In this document: in pieces, positions 11,601-24,138 of the stretch | How the letters are laid out: each line of letters opens with the position of its first letter | How positions within the stretch are numbered: position 1 is the stretch's first letter | The notes under the pieces: generated by a model | Databases searched by the model: none | What the model saw: the letters and a program-made list of their open reading frames with translations, nothing else | What the model was told of the DNA's origin: nothing | Program-made: the position numbers and the translations under genes | Source: Cliona cf. orientalis | Taxonomy: Eukaryota > Porifera > Demospongiae > Clionaida > Clionaidae | Direction: 5' to 3' | Assembly: GCA_963930775.1 (NCBI GenBank) | Contig: OZ005704.1 | Coordinates: 2,232,001 to 2,296,000, forward strand | DNA: 64,000 nt

Positions 11601-11933
11601 GCATGTACCCCATTCCTGCCAGAATATTCAATTGGCATAATAACATGACAGAGTGTGATGATTTGGTATAAACAAACATGGTTTAGTGTAACTCACAATT
11701 CCCAACGTTGTTCACTGAGCCAGTGGTGATATGAATCATTTACAAATGAGATATGCACAAAAGCATATCAATAACACACTCAATTGCAAACAACTATTAC
11801 AATACTTGAATAAAGCACACACATTGTTATTAGTGTTAAATGCAGCAGTTATGAAACAAACTTTTGGTATAGTTACTATTATGGTTAGTTCAAGGGCCAG
11901 GCACGACTAAGCCCTAACTGCATGATGATCTCA

Positions 11934-14083
11934 CTAGATGGTGCAATAATAAGCACCCTCAGCCTCTCCTGAATCACTGCACGGTGTTGCACATCTGCTA
12001 CGGTGAAAGTCTTTTGTAGGGTATGCTAGGTTCTCCACATCAAGTACCTCATCTGCGCATGCAATGTCGCCATCTAGTTCCTCGTATATGCGGTTGGTAT
12101 TGGGTTTACATATTGCTGTTGTGGGTGTAGTGCACACTGGAAGTGGTGCTTTCACTGTTTGGACTTTCACAAGCTGTACTTGAACCTTCTTATATGCCCG
12201 AGCTAAGAGCACAATGATTACAATTAGAGTAATGAGAATACCAGAACTGATCAAAATCACAAACGTTAGGGAAAGTCCAAGTGGAACAGCACAAGATGCT
12301 AGAGAGGGCATTAGAATGTATAATAATTACTATAGTAACACTCTCATAAGTACAAGTAACATTACCTTGAGTAATGTGACCAGGAGTGAAAGTGCCTTCC
12401 ACTATGGCAGTATGTGTACTGTTACTTCCCATCACAGTGAAACAGTATCGTACAGTGGATGACAGTTGTAGAGGAAGGCCTATCCTCACCATATCTGATG
12501 TGCTTTGGCTGATTTGAGAATAGCTAGAACAGCTTTCTTCTTCAGGACCATAATCAATTCTACAAAGCTTTTTATTGCTACTGCGAGTATGTTGAGTCTG
12601 GAATTTGAAGTTGCACACGATACTGTTGGTTACCGTATCAAATACCACATTTATAAATGTGTTTGATTGATCTGCATGTATATTATAATCGTGACAACAA
12701 TAGATCTAATAGCATCCAAATGTACCGTGCACTGTATTTGGATAAGATGCTGGACCACTACCAAGAACATTAGCTGCTGATATTGAAACATTAACGCCAA
12801 CAGAGGCAGAATTGCAGGCTGACCCTTCATAGGTAAATGAATACTGACAAAGTCCATCCACACAGGAGGAAGCTGGGACTGAAGCTGACCCACAGCTAAC
12901 ACCAGATAAGGAATCATTGTAGGACAGGGTGTATGAGAGGGCAGAACCATCAATCTCATCAGAGATAACAAATGAAGACTGCAATCATTGCATTAATTAA
13001 AGATTACAGCAATCAATGTGACTTAACTAACTTACCACAACATTAAATTGTACCACAAAACCTATAGCATTTCCTGTTAAATGTGAATAGCGGTAGACAA
13101 CAGTATCCACAAACGGAGGCTCTGGAACTAAAATTAAATTGTACTAATAATTCCTCTACTGCCAGACTATTGCATGTACCTTTCAGTATGACTTCAACAG
13201 AGTTGCTCCTGTTACCAATATTACTGTCATCCCCACAAAATACAGTTTGAAGAACAAATGAGCATGTCACTGCAGCTGGTTGTGTACTCACACTGTAATC
13301 AGAACACGCTGCAGTATCATGGTGAGTACTGCTTGGACAGTCACCGCAGTTCTGTGCATCAATATTGTAGAGATAATTTAATGCTGAGCACTCTTGAGAA
13401 ACAATATTCCAAGCAAACGTTAGCTGGTTTGGATTTGCACTACTCAGGTGGATGCCAGTAGGTGGAGGATAGGCTGTTAGATAAAATATGGCAAAGTTAT
13501 TATCATCCAACTGTTATGTGCCCTGGGAATAATTTCAACCCTTACATTTCTTAGTGGCTCCAATAGATACTGATCCAATGTCAACTGCATTTGTACCATT
13601 GTCATATGCACAGACAACTGTTCTATTGATCAAGGTGCTACTGAAGGTAATATTCATCTGTGAAGTGTAACAGTCACTTTCAACTCTAAGACTACGTATG
13701 ATTATCTCTCCACCATTACAGACCATTGGTTGAGTAGTTCCTGTTATAAAGTCTCTATGACGCAAGAAAATTACTGGTACTGAACACGAACGGATAGCAT
13801 CCCCTTTCCACTGAGTTGTACCACTAGCAACCCCATCAACTGTACACTCAAAGATTAAATTGTTTCCAGAGCAAGCACAGTCATTTGTTAAGAAAAGACC
13901 ACTTCTGCATGTGTATCCTGTAAGGTCAAGATACATTAAATTGGCATCCATGATGAGATTATTCGTCTTGATACCAATGTTATTCAGGCCCGGTATATAG
14001 CAATATTATTCAAGCAAGGATTTCTTACCATGATTTAATATAGAAATAAAAATGAACAGATGCAAATAGGTTATCTTGAACAT
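11934..14083 (-). CDS. Receptor R2: Ig-FN3-FN3 single-pass protein with Tyr tail
   Basis: Exons: 14029-14083, 13546-13917, 13180-13473, 13036-13127, 12726-12978, 12366-12671, 11934-12298; total 578 aa, no frame breaks. It has a signal peptide (MFKITYLHLFIFISIL), an Ig-like domain (ECTV, TQWKGD, VVCAYDNG), FN3, a second FN3 split by a phase-0 intron, a membrane-proximal domain with THTAIVEG, and a TM helix (ILITLIVIIVLLA). The tail has IYEELD, ENLAYPT and a terminal YYCTI. The domain junctions I checked are phase 1, which allows exon exchange. The tail is close to R1, while the Ig and membrane-proximal exons are closer to R3, so the gene looks mosaic. Localisation to the plasma membrane is inferred from architecture; the ligand is unknown. 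Confidence 0.85.
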
Positions 14084-14166
14084 TATTCGAATTCAGCAGC
14101 ACGCTATTTCTCTTCTGTGATATACAATCAATTACCGTGGCTATTGATGACGTCTCAATAATATTA

Positions 14167-14178
14167 TGCGCATGCGCA
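14167..14178. promoter_or_regulatory. NRF-1-like palindrome upstream of R2
   Basis: TGCGCATGCGCA is a perfect palindrome matching the NRF-1 consensus, about 85 bp upstream of the R2 start codon. A 'GACACGCCCC' motif follows at about 14220, similar to 'GATACGCCCC' upstream of R4 and of the kinase fragment. Confidence 0.6.
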
Positions 14179-14649
14179 ATAAATTCGCCACACATCGACG
14201 AGCCCCTCCCATAACAGCTAGACACGCCCCATTGCTTGAATGATTGGTAAATTTCGGTCGAACTTTCTCAGTACTATCTGCAACAGATTGATACATTAAC
14301 GTTGCAAGGTTTAATAATAATTATTATTATTATTATAGACCACGGATTATAATATGAAACGCTTACCACGTCCCTATAATAGCATGGTAAAGGGTCACTA
14401 TGTATGTAAGTAGCATACTTAAGCAATGTTACATAATCGTCAAGCTTCAAAGTGGCGTAACTTAAATAAGTTACTCCACTTTGAAAGCATTTGACGGCAA
14501 ACAAACACAAATAACAACAAAATAGTTGACGAACCATATTAAAATTTCACGGACTAATTTCAATTTGCCAAATTTCACGATTCAATACCTTGACTGGGCA
14601 AATATAAGGATCTGACTCTAATTTTTGTAATGTTTATTAGCTCAAGCAT

Positions 14650-14925
14650 GTAAGAAATAAGTGACTAATGAATACATTTGCCATGGTTACAATGCCACAT
14701 TTGTGAATGTAGCATTGTGCATGGGACCAGCTAGGAAGTATGTACAGAGCGGAGAGGAAGTGGTTTTCAGGATTATTCCAACAACAGTAATAATAAGCTA
14801 CATGTTTCCACAGCCAAAATTTTCTGAAGGAGTTTATAATAATAGAGTAATTTTGGGACACAGCATTGGGGTTGAAAACAGCTGCTATGTATCACAACCA
14901 AAATTTAATGTCTCCTGAATACTGA
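14650..14925 (+). pseudogene. Decayed Ig-like exon of an R4-type partner
   Basis: The plus-strand reading ICHGYNATF, then GPAR, and finally IGVENSCYVSQPKFNVS matches R4 exon 2 (ICQGYNVTYEC, GPGSTVWRG, VRVENNCYTSQLEI), but the middle is scrambled and conserved Cys are lost. It lies on the plus strand just upstream of R2. It is the expected place for a divergent R4-like partner, now decayed. Confidence 0.6.
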
Positions 14926-14939
14926 TTCGATGCATGATG

Positions 14940-15200
14940 ATCCACTTTCAAGAATGGAGGAAGACCTGCAGTCAACCGTAAGTGAAGGAATGTTGATACC
15001 TCTGTCCACGAAGGAGGATCCAGAGCTGAGACTGCATGGTGCAGTAGCTGATCCACAACTAATGCCAGGTCGAGACGGAAAACAAATTTAATGGCTAAAC
15101 AAATCTTTACCAAGCCAGCATCTCCTATCAACTAATATGAGTTACTGTAGTGAGGTTGAGCACTATCAACGAGTAGTCATGGAGGCTCTGGAACTGAGAT
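14940..15200 (-). pseudogene. Remnant FN3 exons 4-5 of a minus-strand receptor
   Basis: 'GTAGCTGATCCACAACTAATGCC' at about 15042 and 'GGAGGCTCTGGAACTGA' at about 15182 match R1/R5 exon 5 and exon 4. The intervening sequence is decayed and the frames are broken. No other exon of this copy is recognisable. Confidence 0.55.
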
Positions 15201-15503
15201 ATGATTGGATGTGAAAGATAGCAAATATAGCCCTATCCTATATGGATCTTCTATACTGGCTGTGCTGTCTATTATTTTACACACTTTAAATTAATGTTAT
15301 CACTTTTGTGTCAACTTTGCATGATGGATCATAAACCTTTCACTGTTTTGGGAGATACATGCATGGGAATGAGAATTTAACTTATCATGGTGATACCAGT
15401 GTATTTTTTGTACGTGGATTTGATTCTACCAACGTGTATGAAAATAGGTGCACATGGTCCAATTCCAGCTTCATCTAATAATTTCATAGAGATCAAACAA
15501 AAA

Positions 15504-15545
15504 TGTGTGTGTGTGTGTGTGTGCATGTGTGTGTGCATGTGCATA
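15504..15545. repeat. TG-rich microsatellite
   Basis: An imperfect (TG)n run with CATG interruptions. The His/Thr or Cys/Val-rich ORFs crossing it on both strands are artefacts. Confidence 0.9.
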
Positions 15546-15735
15546 TTGTATGAATGTGTATGTGTGACTGTGTGAGTGTGAGTGGGAGAGAGAGATAATA
15601 TTAGATTATAGCTATAACAAATATTGCAATGGTATTCTGACAGGTATCTATGTGTCATAGTCATCTACAAGTTTTTCCCTCTGGCTCTAGCAATACAAAA
15701 CTATATTAATGATCTAAACTTAATTGTTAGATACG

Positions 15736-15860
15736 TACTATTTAGTCGGTTTCTATGTGATTTAGAAGACCTCAGCTAGGGCTCTCATAGAACCTTTACT
15801 TTGCTTGGGATTCTATAATATAGAGTCCTTCGGTCTTCTAAATTAACATAGAAACCAATT
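15736..15860. mobile_element. Hairpin element, TTTAGTCGGTTT family (copy 1)
   Basis: Arms 'GGTTTCTATGTGATTTAGAA' (about 15748) and the near reverse complement ending 'ACATAGAAACC' (about 15856) flank a loop of about 60 bases. A second copy lies at 27827-27958. No coding capacity: a MITE-like repeat. Confidence 0.7.
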
Positions 15861-17022
15861 AAAGTTATTTAATTTTCCATTATATTCGCAGAACATGGCT
15901 ACTATATTATTATGGTAATAGTAATCTTAATACTACTATTAATATAAATCTATCCCAATTTTATAGTGCATGGGGTTTACACTATAAACGGTACAACAAT
16001 TAGCTGCCAATATCATTGCTATTAAAGTTTGATCATGAGAGGCTGACCCTATTGTGGTGGTGCATGTGCATGATTCTAGATCTCCTGTCAGGATCTTGAT
16101 GGGAGATGCTAGAGATGCTTACAAGGGATAATTCTAGCTACTGGGAGAGTATGATTAAGCCCACTAAAGTTGTCATTGTAATAATCATTATCACTTTCAT
16201 GTTATACTATGACAGTTACTTTGTGCTCATAAAACTAACTGACATAATTATATTATTGCATGAGAAGTGTTTCTGCAGTAACACCAGTAGCTATATCCTA
16301 TGTGGATAATAATTGCGCTAACATCAGATCACTCATAAATACTTAAGGTGCTCATCAAGATTGTTTTCGAAGACTATCATACCCCCGTAATACAGCAGTG
16401 CTATTATACCCGACTAATCTAAATTTTATGTTCTGCCTGTCTTAAGTCTTCATTGCACTTCAGATGAATACATTTTCCCATTGTGAGTAGCTCCTTAGTT
16501 CATTAGGGGAATAACAATGATCATCATCATTGGTTACTAATAATATGATACTATAATTATGATGAAGAATCAATGTGCTCTACTGCAGTTTGGCTGCTAT
16601 GATTAATTATTGTCATGTAGGCATGTTACGACGTAAACGCGATCGTAATCAACCCCATAGGATACTAGTGTGGTACGTTATGTCGCAAATTTATATAATT
16701 CATAAGCACTACATGCAGAATCAGATGATATAGCCAGAATCAATCAAACAAACTAAAATTAATTATAACTTTGGTACACAGCAGACGTAGTGTGGTCTGA
16801 GTTTCCCAATGTTGTGTAATGAGTCTGTGATTAGGTTGCATTTACAAAATTGAGTCATTCACACATATAAAGAGTATCGAATTGATAACTTATCATCAAC
16901 AAAACACGCGTGACACTATAGCTAATAATGTTATTGTTGTGTAATTTAAAATGAACATGACTGAAATTTATCATTTAACACTGTAAGTTTACTTCTGTTA
17001 GGCATAGGCCGTGTTCAGTGAT
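15861..17022. other. Non-coding spacer downstream of R3
   Basis: AT-rich with no gene I can support. A short plus ORF at 16106-16309 is hydrophobic but has no homologue in the window and no clear exon context. Confidence 0.5.
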
Positions 17023-19134
17023 CTATATGGTTGTGTAATAGGTTTCATCTTCTTTGGAAGCATCACTGCATGGGGTTGAACACCTACGGCGAAAATCCTT
17101 CTTCTGATAAGCTATGTTCTCCACATCAAGAATCCCATCAGCATGGTCACTATCTACTTCCTCGTATATGCATGTTTTAGTGGTTTTAAGTCCAGGTACT
17201 GTAACAGTGCTTGCTGGACTTGGTGCATTCACTGTTTTGGCCTTCATGAGCTGCACCTGAATCTTTCGTTTTGATCGGACTAAAAATACAATGACTATTG
17301 TTAAAGCTGTGATGATACCAACACCGAGCAAAAACACAACAGTTACTGTTAGCAAAAGCCCAAGTGAAACACTGCATGATGCTGCATGTGGAGATAGCTA
17401 TGTAAAACTTTAACACATATGACTGTAAATTTTACCTTGTGAAATAATTTTAATACCAGGAGTACTAGTGAAAGTACCTTCCACTATGGCAGTGTGTGTG
17501 CTGTTATTCCCTGTTACAGTGAAACAGTATTGTACAGATGATGACAGTTGTAGAGGAAGGCCTATCCTCACCACATCTGTTGTGCTATGGCTGGTTTGAG
17601 AATAGCTAGAACAGCTTTCTCCTTCAGGCCCATAATCAATTCTACAAAGCTTTTTATTATCACTTACTAGCATCTGATCGTGGAAGATACACACGATACT
17701 ATTGGTTACCATATCAAACACCGTATTAAAAAATGCATTTGCCTTGCCTATATATAGTATAAATGTAAAATTAATTAATAAGCACATATTATTCCTTATC
17801 CTGACATTTACCTTGCACCATAATTGGATCTGAGGCTGGTCCAGTTCCAAGATGGTTAGCAGCTGATATTGTGACATTAACACTAATTGAAGAAGAGCCA
17901 CAAGCTGATTCTTCATAGGTGAAAGTATGTCTACATACTCCATCCATGCAGGTGGAAGCTAGAACTATAGCTGACCCACAGATGATACCAGAAATGGAGT
18001 TGTAGTATGTTAGGGTATATGAGATAGCTGAGCCATCAATTCCATCAGAGATAATGAAAGAGGCCTGCATTACGTGCAAATTAACAATCATGATGTCATA
18101 GCTACAATTTTTATCTCACCACAGTACGGAATTGTACTATAAAGCCTATAGTATCTCCTGTTGAATTCAGATAGCGATGGACAACGCTCTCCACAGGGGG
18201 AGGTGCTGGAACTGAAAGACAAATAGTAGCTAGCTATTAATTTGTAAATTACCAGTAGACGATAAAACTTATATTATTACTTACCTTTCAGCACAACTTG
18301 AATGGGCTCACTCATGTTCCCAGCTGTGGCATTGTCACAAAATATAGTTTGTACACTAAATGAGCATATCTTTCCTAGTGCAGTCTGTCTGTAATTAGTG
18401 CAAACCGTAGTGTTACGGCGAGTATTATTGAGACAAGTACCACAGTTAAGTGCAAAAATTCTGTAGTGGATAGCTGAGCATTCTGAGTCATGGTCAACCT
18501 CATTCCAAGCAAAGGTCATCTGGTATTGATTTATACTCACTAAATGGATACCAGTAGGGGGAGGATAATCTATAATGGTTAAATAAGATGAAATCTCTGT
18601 GTATTACCATAACCACTTACAATTCGTAAGCTTACATTTTTTATTTCCACTGATGGACAATGAGCCAATACTGATTGCCACTGACCCATTATCATACGAA
18701 CAAGTAACTGTTCTGCCAATCAAGCTAGCATTGAATAGTACAGTAAGCTGTGAAGTGTAGCAACTGCTTTCAAATCCAATACTTTGTATGACTAAACTTC
18801 CTCTGTTGCATACAGTTGGTTCAGTATTTCCATCGATAAACTCCCTATGGCGCAAGAATACAGGCAGTGGGCACTGACGGATAGCATCCCCATTCCACCG
18901 AGTTGAACCGCCAATAACTCCAATGACTGTACACTCAAAGGTCAGGTTGTATCCAGAGCAAGGGCAGTCAGAAGTCAATAAAAGCCTATTGTTAAATGTG
19001 TGCCCTAGGGGATGAAAACGGCGTACCATGAAATCTGCTGACCAGTGTAACTAATATAATATACTCATGATAGAAGTCTTACCATAATTTAGTATGGAAA
19101 CGAAAATAAGTAGTGACGAATATAACTTCAGCAT
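17023..19134 (-). CDS. Receptor R3: Ig-FN3-FN3 single-pass protein with Tyr tail
   Basis: Exons: 19083-19134, 18636-19004, 18285-18569, 18120-18211, 17812-18064, 17436-17747, 17023-17381; total 573 aa, all in frame. It has a signal peptide (MLKLYSSLLIFVSIL), an Ig-like domain (CTVIGVIGGSTRWNGD, VTCSYDNG), FN3 with the usual Cys pairs, a second split FN3, a membrane-proximal domain and a TM helix (LLGVGIITALTIVIVFLV). The tail has IYEEVD, ENIAYQKKDF and a terminal YYTTI, so it keeps the same three Tyr sites as R1 and R2 in more diverged sequence. It starts 176 bp from R4 on the opposite strand, so the two probably share a promoter. Function is inferred only as a cell-surface receptor. Confidence 0.85.
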
Positions 19135-19198
19135 TATCTAGCTAGTAAAATTTGCATTCTATCACCATCGTGGTTTATCCGTCAATAAATTAGCGAGA

Positions 19199-19286
19199 TG
19201 CGCATGCGGCGCATGCACACTGTACTGGCGCTCAACCCGTGACCAGCCCCGCCCACAAATTTCAATCGCAGATACGCCCCCTTTAG
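19199..19286. promoter_or_regulatory. Shared divergent promoter of R3 and R4
   Basis: Overlapping NRF-1-like sites (TGCGCATGCGGCGCATGCAC, 19199-19218), a GC box-like 'CCCCGCCCAC' (about 19246) and 'GATACGCCCCCTTTAG' (about 19271) sit in the gap between the R3 and R4 start codons. The last motif recurs almost exactly at 5494-5508, directly in front of the kinase fragment. Regulatory use is inferred. Confidence 0.55.
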
Positions 19287-19309
19287 CTTCAAACTTGAAT
19301 TTAGAGAAA

Positions 19310-22300
19310 ATGGCACGAACTCTCCAGTTAGCTGGCCTACTTCTACTATCAGCAACAGGTAATAATTAAATTTTATTAACATTATATGACATTGTATACA
19401 ATCATGTATCTACTTCAAGTTCAATTGTCAAGTAATAATATTAATGTTGTACCTATTAAATATTATCCCGCTACAAACTTTAGTTTGTGCAAGAAATACT
19501 GGATTATTAGTGCTAAGTGAATGCATCTGTCAAGGATATAATGTCACCTATGAATGCACTGTTGTGGGACCAGGAAGCACAGTGTGGAGAGGAAGCAGTC
19601 TCATGGAGTGTACCAACAACCCTATTACTCTTTTTCACAGCCTGTTTTCTCAGGGTACTGCTGTAACATGCAATGGGGGATCTATTGTTGGGCGCAGTGT
19701 GAGAGTTGAAAACAATTGCTATACATCACAACTTGAGATATTTGTTAGTTCCAACATAATTGGAACAACCGTTTTCTGCTCTTATGACAATGGCCTGCCA
19801 ATGGGTGAAATGGACGTTGGCAACAAGACAATCACTCTTACAACTAGTATGTTAATCTTCTGATCACAGTCATTAATTGTATTCAAATAATTCTGATCAT
19901 GCAGTTCCCCTTCAACCGCCAGCTAATGTATTGATGGTTAATGCTACCTCCAGGCAGCTAATCTTTGCTTGGGATCCAGTCGTATCTAGTTGTCCAGCTA
20001 GGAAGTATAATATCATAGCCACAAACTGTGGGAGCTGCCCTTCAAACACTCGTTCTACTAATATCACATGTTTAAATTCACAGCCCCAGCCAAATGCTGG
20101 TTTAATGTGTACATTCAGAGTAAGGACTGAAACCTGTGAAGGAGTGACAAGTGGAGACAGCGAGGTAGTTACAGCTATATTGAAAGGTATATATGAACAT
20201 CTGGGTACTTACTTTCATACCAGTATACCCAAGCTATACTTATGAAAATTAATGCTGGGTAATAATCATTTAGTTCAAACTTAAAGTGTATACTGCCCTA
20301 TACAGCTACATCAATTGTGTTGTACGCTATTATAATTATTCTAATTCTTGACTTGGATCTGGGCATCAAGACTTTTACTTATTACAATTGCAGTTCCCGA
20401 TGTGCCAGAGATCAGAATAATTCCAACCTATTCGCAACAGGAAAAGGATTTGCTAAGTCTGTCTGTCACAGTCATGGAGCTGGTAAGACATAAGTTTAAA
20501 ATAGAATAGTATTATGATCCATGCAATGTTAGTATCTATAAAACTAGGTAGAAAGAATGCATTAATAACTCTGACCGGGTAACCGTCGGTCGATAAAACT
20601 AGGTATAATAATGTCGATGGGAGCTACAACATGCATGGTTGTAGATGTTTATTATTAGTCTAAGAACGTCTCCATGGAAAGCATTAAAACATGGGAGAAA
20701 ACAAATTCATGACTGTAATTATTGAAATCATAGTGCAAGTATTCATACAATGTAGCTATATTAGATAAGAAAGTCATGATAAATAAGGAAGAGTTCATGA
20801 TAAGATCATGACCACAATGTAAATATGATTAACTTTTCGCTGAGTCATAATCATGAATATGGCTGTGGGAAATGTTGTAGCTACTACACGGTGGCCAGGG
20901 AATTCCAGTAAACAAACATCAATCTAGTTCTTTACAAGTTGGATCCGGGTGATCCTTTGCAGGCTATCATTGAAATACCTAATTAGAATGCAATAATAAT
21001 AATTATTATTTACCTTCATAATAATAATATTATTATATCCATGCCAGGCTCCATTCTTTATATCGAATGGGATCGATGGATCCGCAATGTTTTACAATAT
21101 CAATTACACTAACTCAACTTCTGGTGAACTGTGCAATTCTGTCACCATTCCTGCTTCATCATGTACTAATGGTGTCTGCAATCATGAGTTCGATATTTCA
21201 TCTTCACTTTGCTCTCCTTCAACTGCACTCTCAGTGACTGTGTTTGCATCAAATATACTAGGAGATGGTGAAGTATCAGCTGAGTTCACATTTGGTTAGC
21301 ATTATAATTATAATAATAGTTGTATGCATTATGCATAACGATTATGCTACTGTATATACAGACGAGATCAACAACTTTGTTGATGTGAGCTTTGATACGA
21401 CAACCAGGCAATTTCTTTGCACGTTCATAAACAACCAAGATCCCAGTGAGAAATCTTGTAGTGTCATATTGTACAGAGATTGCAAGGAACAAGATGTATT
21501 AACAACTCAAGTTAATTCCAATGAGACACAAATTGTTTTGGTGGTTGGCAACCTTCAAAGTGACTCCTCAGTCTACTGTTATGTTGTTGCAGCTAGCAAT
21601 GATACTATTACTGTAAATATTAATGGCACCATCACGATCGGTCAAAGTAAGTCTCTTATTAGACTTATCACATTATTATTACGCTCTTGATAAATGCATA
21701 CACAGCAGGAGTAAACCCAAGTTCAAATACTGCAGCCATTGTTGGCGGTATTTTTGGAGCTCTTGCATTCATAATATGCATCGCTTTATTGATTCTAGGT
21801 ATTATAATAATCATGATATGTTTACCTTATTTGGTTCCTTATCTCGGTCCACTATTGAGGCCTCAATACGTACTGTGGCTATAGCTAGTGATCAGTATAA
21901 CTTAACACCAAGTTTTAATCATCTATCATTTGATGCACATAGCTTTATCATGCTGAATTGTACTTTTAGGTGCCATTTATTTAGGAGTTCGTCTTGGAAA
22001 AATACGGTCACCATATGAAAATACAGATGGTATGCATAATATAATTTTTTTGCCTATTACATAAGTAATATCATACTTTGTGCAATCTTCAAGGTACTAA
22101 ACTGTCACCTGTTGATGATAGCCGCTTCATAGAGCTTACAGTTGAAAAGGACTGTGAGCTTAAAGCATTCATTGAAGACAATAATCTTAAGTTTGTTAGG
22201 GGTGCAGCATTTTATGAGTTTACACGTGCAGAAGAGGACATAAAATTTGATAAGGAAGTCATACTTATGGATATGGTATGATGTTATAATATCATGTAAA

Positions 22301-24138
22301 CAGGCGAGAGGGTAGAGAAGCTAGTGGTTACATCAGGCCTTATAAAAAATTGTAGGATCCAGCCGGGATTTGAACTTATGATTATTAGTCAGATACTCTT
22401 TGAAATTTGAATGACTCAGAGTTCCTATTATGATATTATTATGGAAATACCATCTTCCTACACTCTAGCTGCTACCATCTGGGTCAAGTATCTATGAATA
22501 ATGTAATTAGTTGCATGCATCAAGGGTGTAGACAGGTGGGGGCTTGGGGGGGCTTTAGCCCCCCCACTTTTTGAGCAATAATTATGTACTATATATGGGA
22601 TTGTTAAAGTTAGATGAAATTCTAGTTGTATTCACTGTAATCATAGTTGGATAGCCAAAAATATGCCACAAATTTGGGAAATAATTGCTGGAAATAGCTG
22701 AATTTAATGCATTTTTAAGGTTCTGGACACAATAGGATCAAAAATTTTCGCGCGCTTCGCGCACAGTTGTCACAAAGCCCCCTCACTTTACAAATTGTGT
22801 CTACGCCCTTGTGCATGCAGAAGGTCCTGATTTGAATCCCAGCTTCTTTCAAGGATATTAGCAATGAGTGCCTTTATTTGTAATTTTTTGCCATTACCAG
22901 CTACGTCATTGCAAGTTTATAAATGCATGCAATACCATGACTGTATACTTAAAGATGCACTTATTATTACAAATAGAAAACCAAAAAAAAGTACACTGGA
23001 AGAGCTGCATGTGATAAGATTGGAGCACCAGGGGAAGGAATCGAGAAACCTAAACTTAAGAAGTACAGAGTATTTGTCCAGAGCAAAGGAATAGGTGTCA
23101 GACCCCTGGGGCAACAGAGCCTAGTTCTTTATGAGGTAAAGTGTGCAACGTACATTCAGCTATACCCACATAATTGTGTACAATTGCCATAATAGCATGA
23201 TCCAGGTCCTTGTGATGAGGATAAAAACTTTGATCTAATTCCAATTAGTTCAAATCGTCAATTCAAAAACATTGATGTAACTGTGGACAGTGAGCTCCGG
23301 GAATACATTGAAAGCCACAAAAAGCTAACGTACAAACCAGGATGTACATTTTTTGAATTCAAGAGTGATAAAGAAGACATCAGTGAAAGAAAGGAAGTGC
23401 TGCTAATGGATAAGGTATTATTACAGCATTTCATAACAGCAATATTTACTTCAATGTCATACAGCACACTGATGAGATTGTTACAGGGCCTGGGGTACTA
23501 AAAATGATAGGAGCACCAGGTAGAGATATTGAACGGCCAACACTTGATCGATGGAGGGTATTTATACAAAGTATGCGCGGCACTAGATTTATTCAAGAAG
23601 GATCTCTTTTATTGTACGAGGTAAATCTACAAAACAAGCAATAGTATAATAATGACAATTCTGCCAAACCTGTGTTATCTTCAGGATCTTGGCTCTGATT
23701 CAGAAAACCTGGAACTTATTGATTCTGAGCGTTTGGAAATATTAGATGTGAAAAAAACATGCAGTTTAAGAGATTTTGTCGAAAAAACACATCAGTTAGT
23801 ACCTTATAACCCAAGAAGATTTTTCTTTGAGTTTGATAGTGCAAACGAAGACATATCAGATGACAAGGAGATTATCCTAATAGACAAAGTAAGCAGCTAA
23901 TTGGATTGAGATCATTATTAATTTTATTATTATTGCAACGTGAATATCATAATCACAGTACACAAAGCAAATGTTTACAGGATTGAAGGCTAAACAGATG
24001 ATTGGAGCACCAGCCAAAGAAGTAGCAAAACCATCACTCAACAAATATAGAGTATTCATTCAGAATGGTGGTGGAGGATCTAGATGCTTAAAACCTGGAA
24101 CAAGTCTACTCTATGAGGTAATAAAAAGCATTAGCTAA
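19310..24138 (+). CDS. Receptor R4: Ig/FN3 ectodomain, TM, three tandem cytoplasmic modules
   Basis: Fourteen exons: 19310-19358, 19484-19846, 19905-20186, 20394-20482, 21048-21294, 21362-21646, 21706-21798, 21970-22029, 22094-22275, 22977-23135, 23196-23414, 23465-23620, 23685-23888, 23959-24138; total 855 aa. It has a signal peptide (MARTLQLAGLLLLSATG), an Ig-like domain (STVWRG, VFCSYDNG), FN3 (LIFAWDPV), a second split FN3, a membrane-proximal domain and a TM helix (AAIVGGIFGALAFIICIALL) interrupted by an intron. A juxtamembrane YENT follows. The cytoplasmic side is three copies of a module of about 110-125 aa, each from two exons: half A ends like 'FYEFTRAEEDI' plus 'KEVILMD', half B reads like 'MIGAPG', 'KYRVFIQS' and 'LLYE'. 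Introns within and between modules are phase 0, so whole modules can be duplicated. I do not recognise the module. The last exon is read through to the TAA at 24136; a further exon cannot be excluded. Confidence 0.8.
22522..22811. mobile_element. Inverted-terminal-repeat element in an R4 intron
   Basis: Ends CAAGGGTGTAGACA and TGTCTACGCCCTTG are inverted repeats, next to G-rich and C-rich runs. TGCATGCA flanks both sides (offset by one base at the left), suggesting an 8-bp target duplication. The interior has no coding potential: a hAT-like non-autonomous element by terminal pattern only. Confidence 0.6.

Noticed and set aside
15377..15664. His/Thr-rich ORFs on both strands
   Set aside because: Translation of a TG microsatellite, without splice context or homologues.
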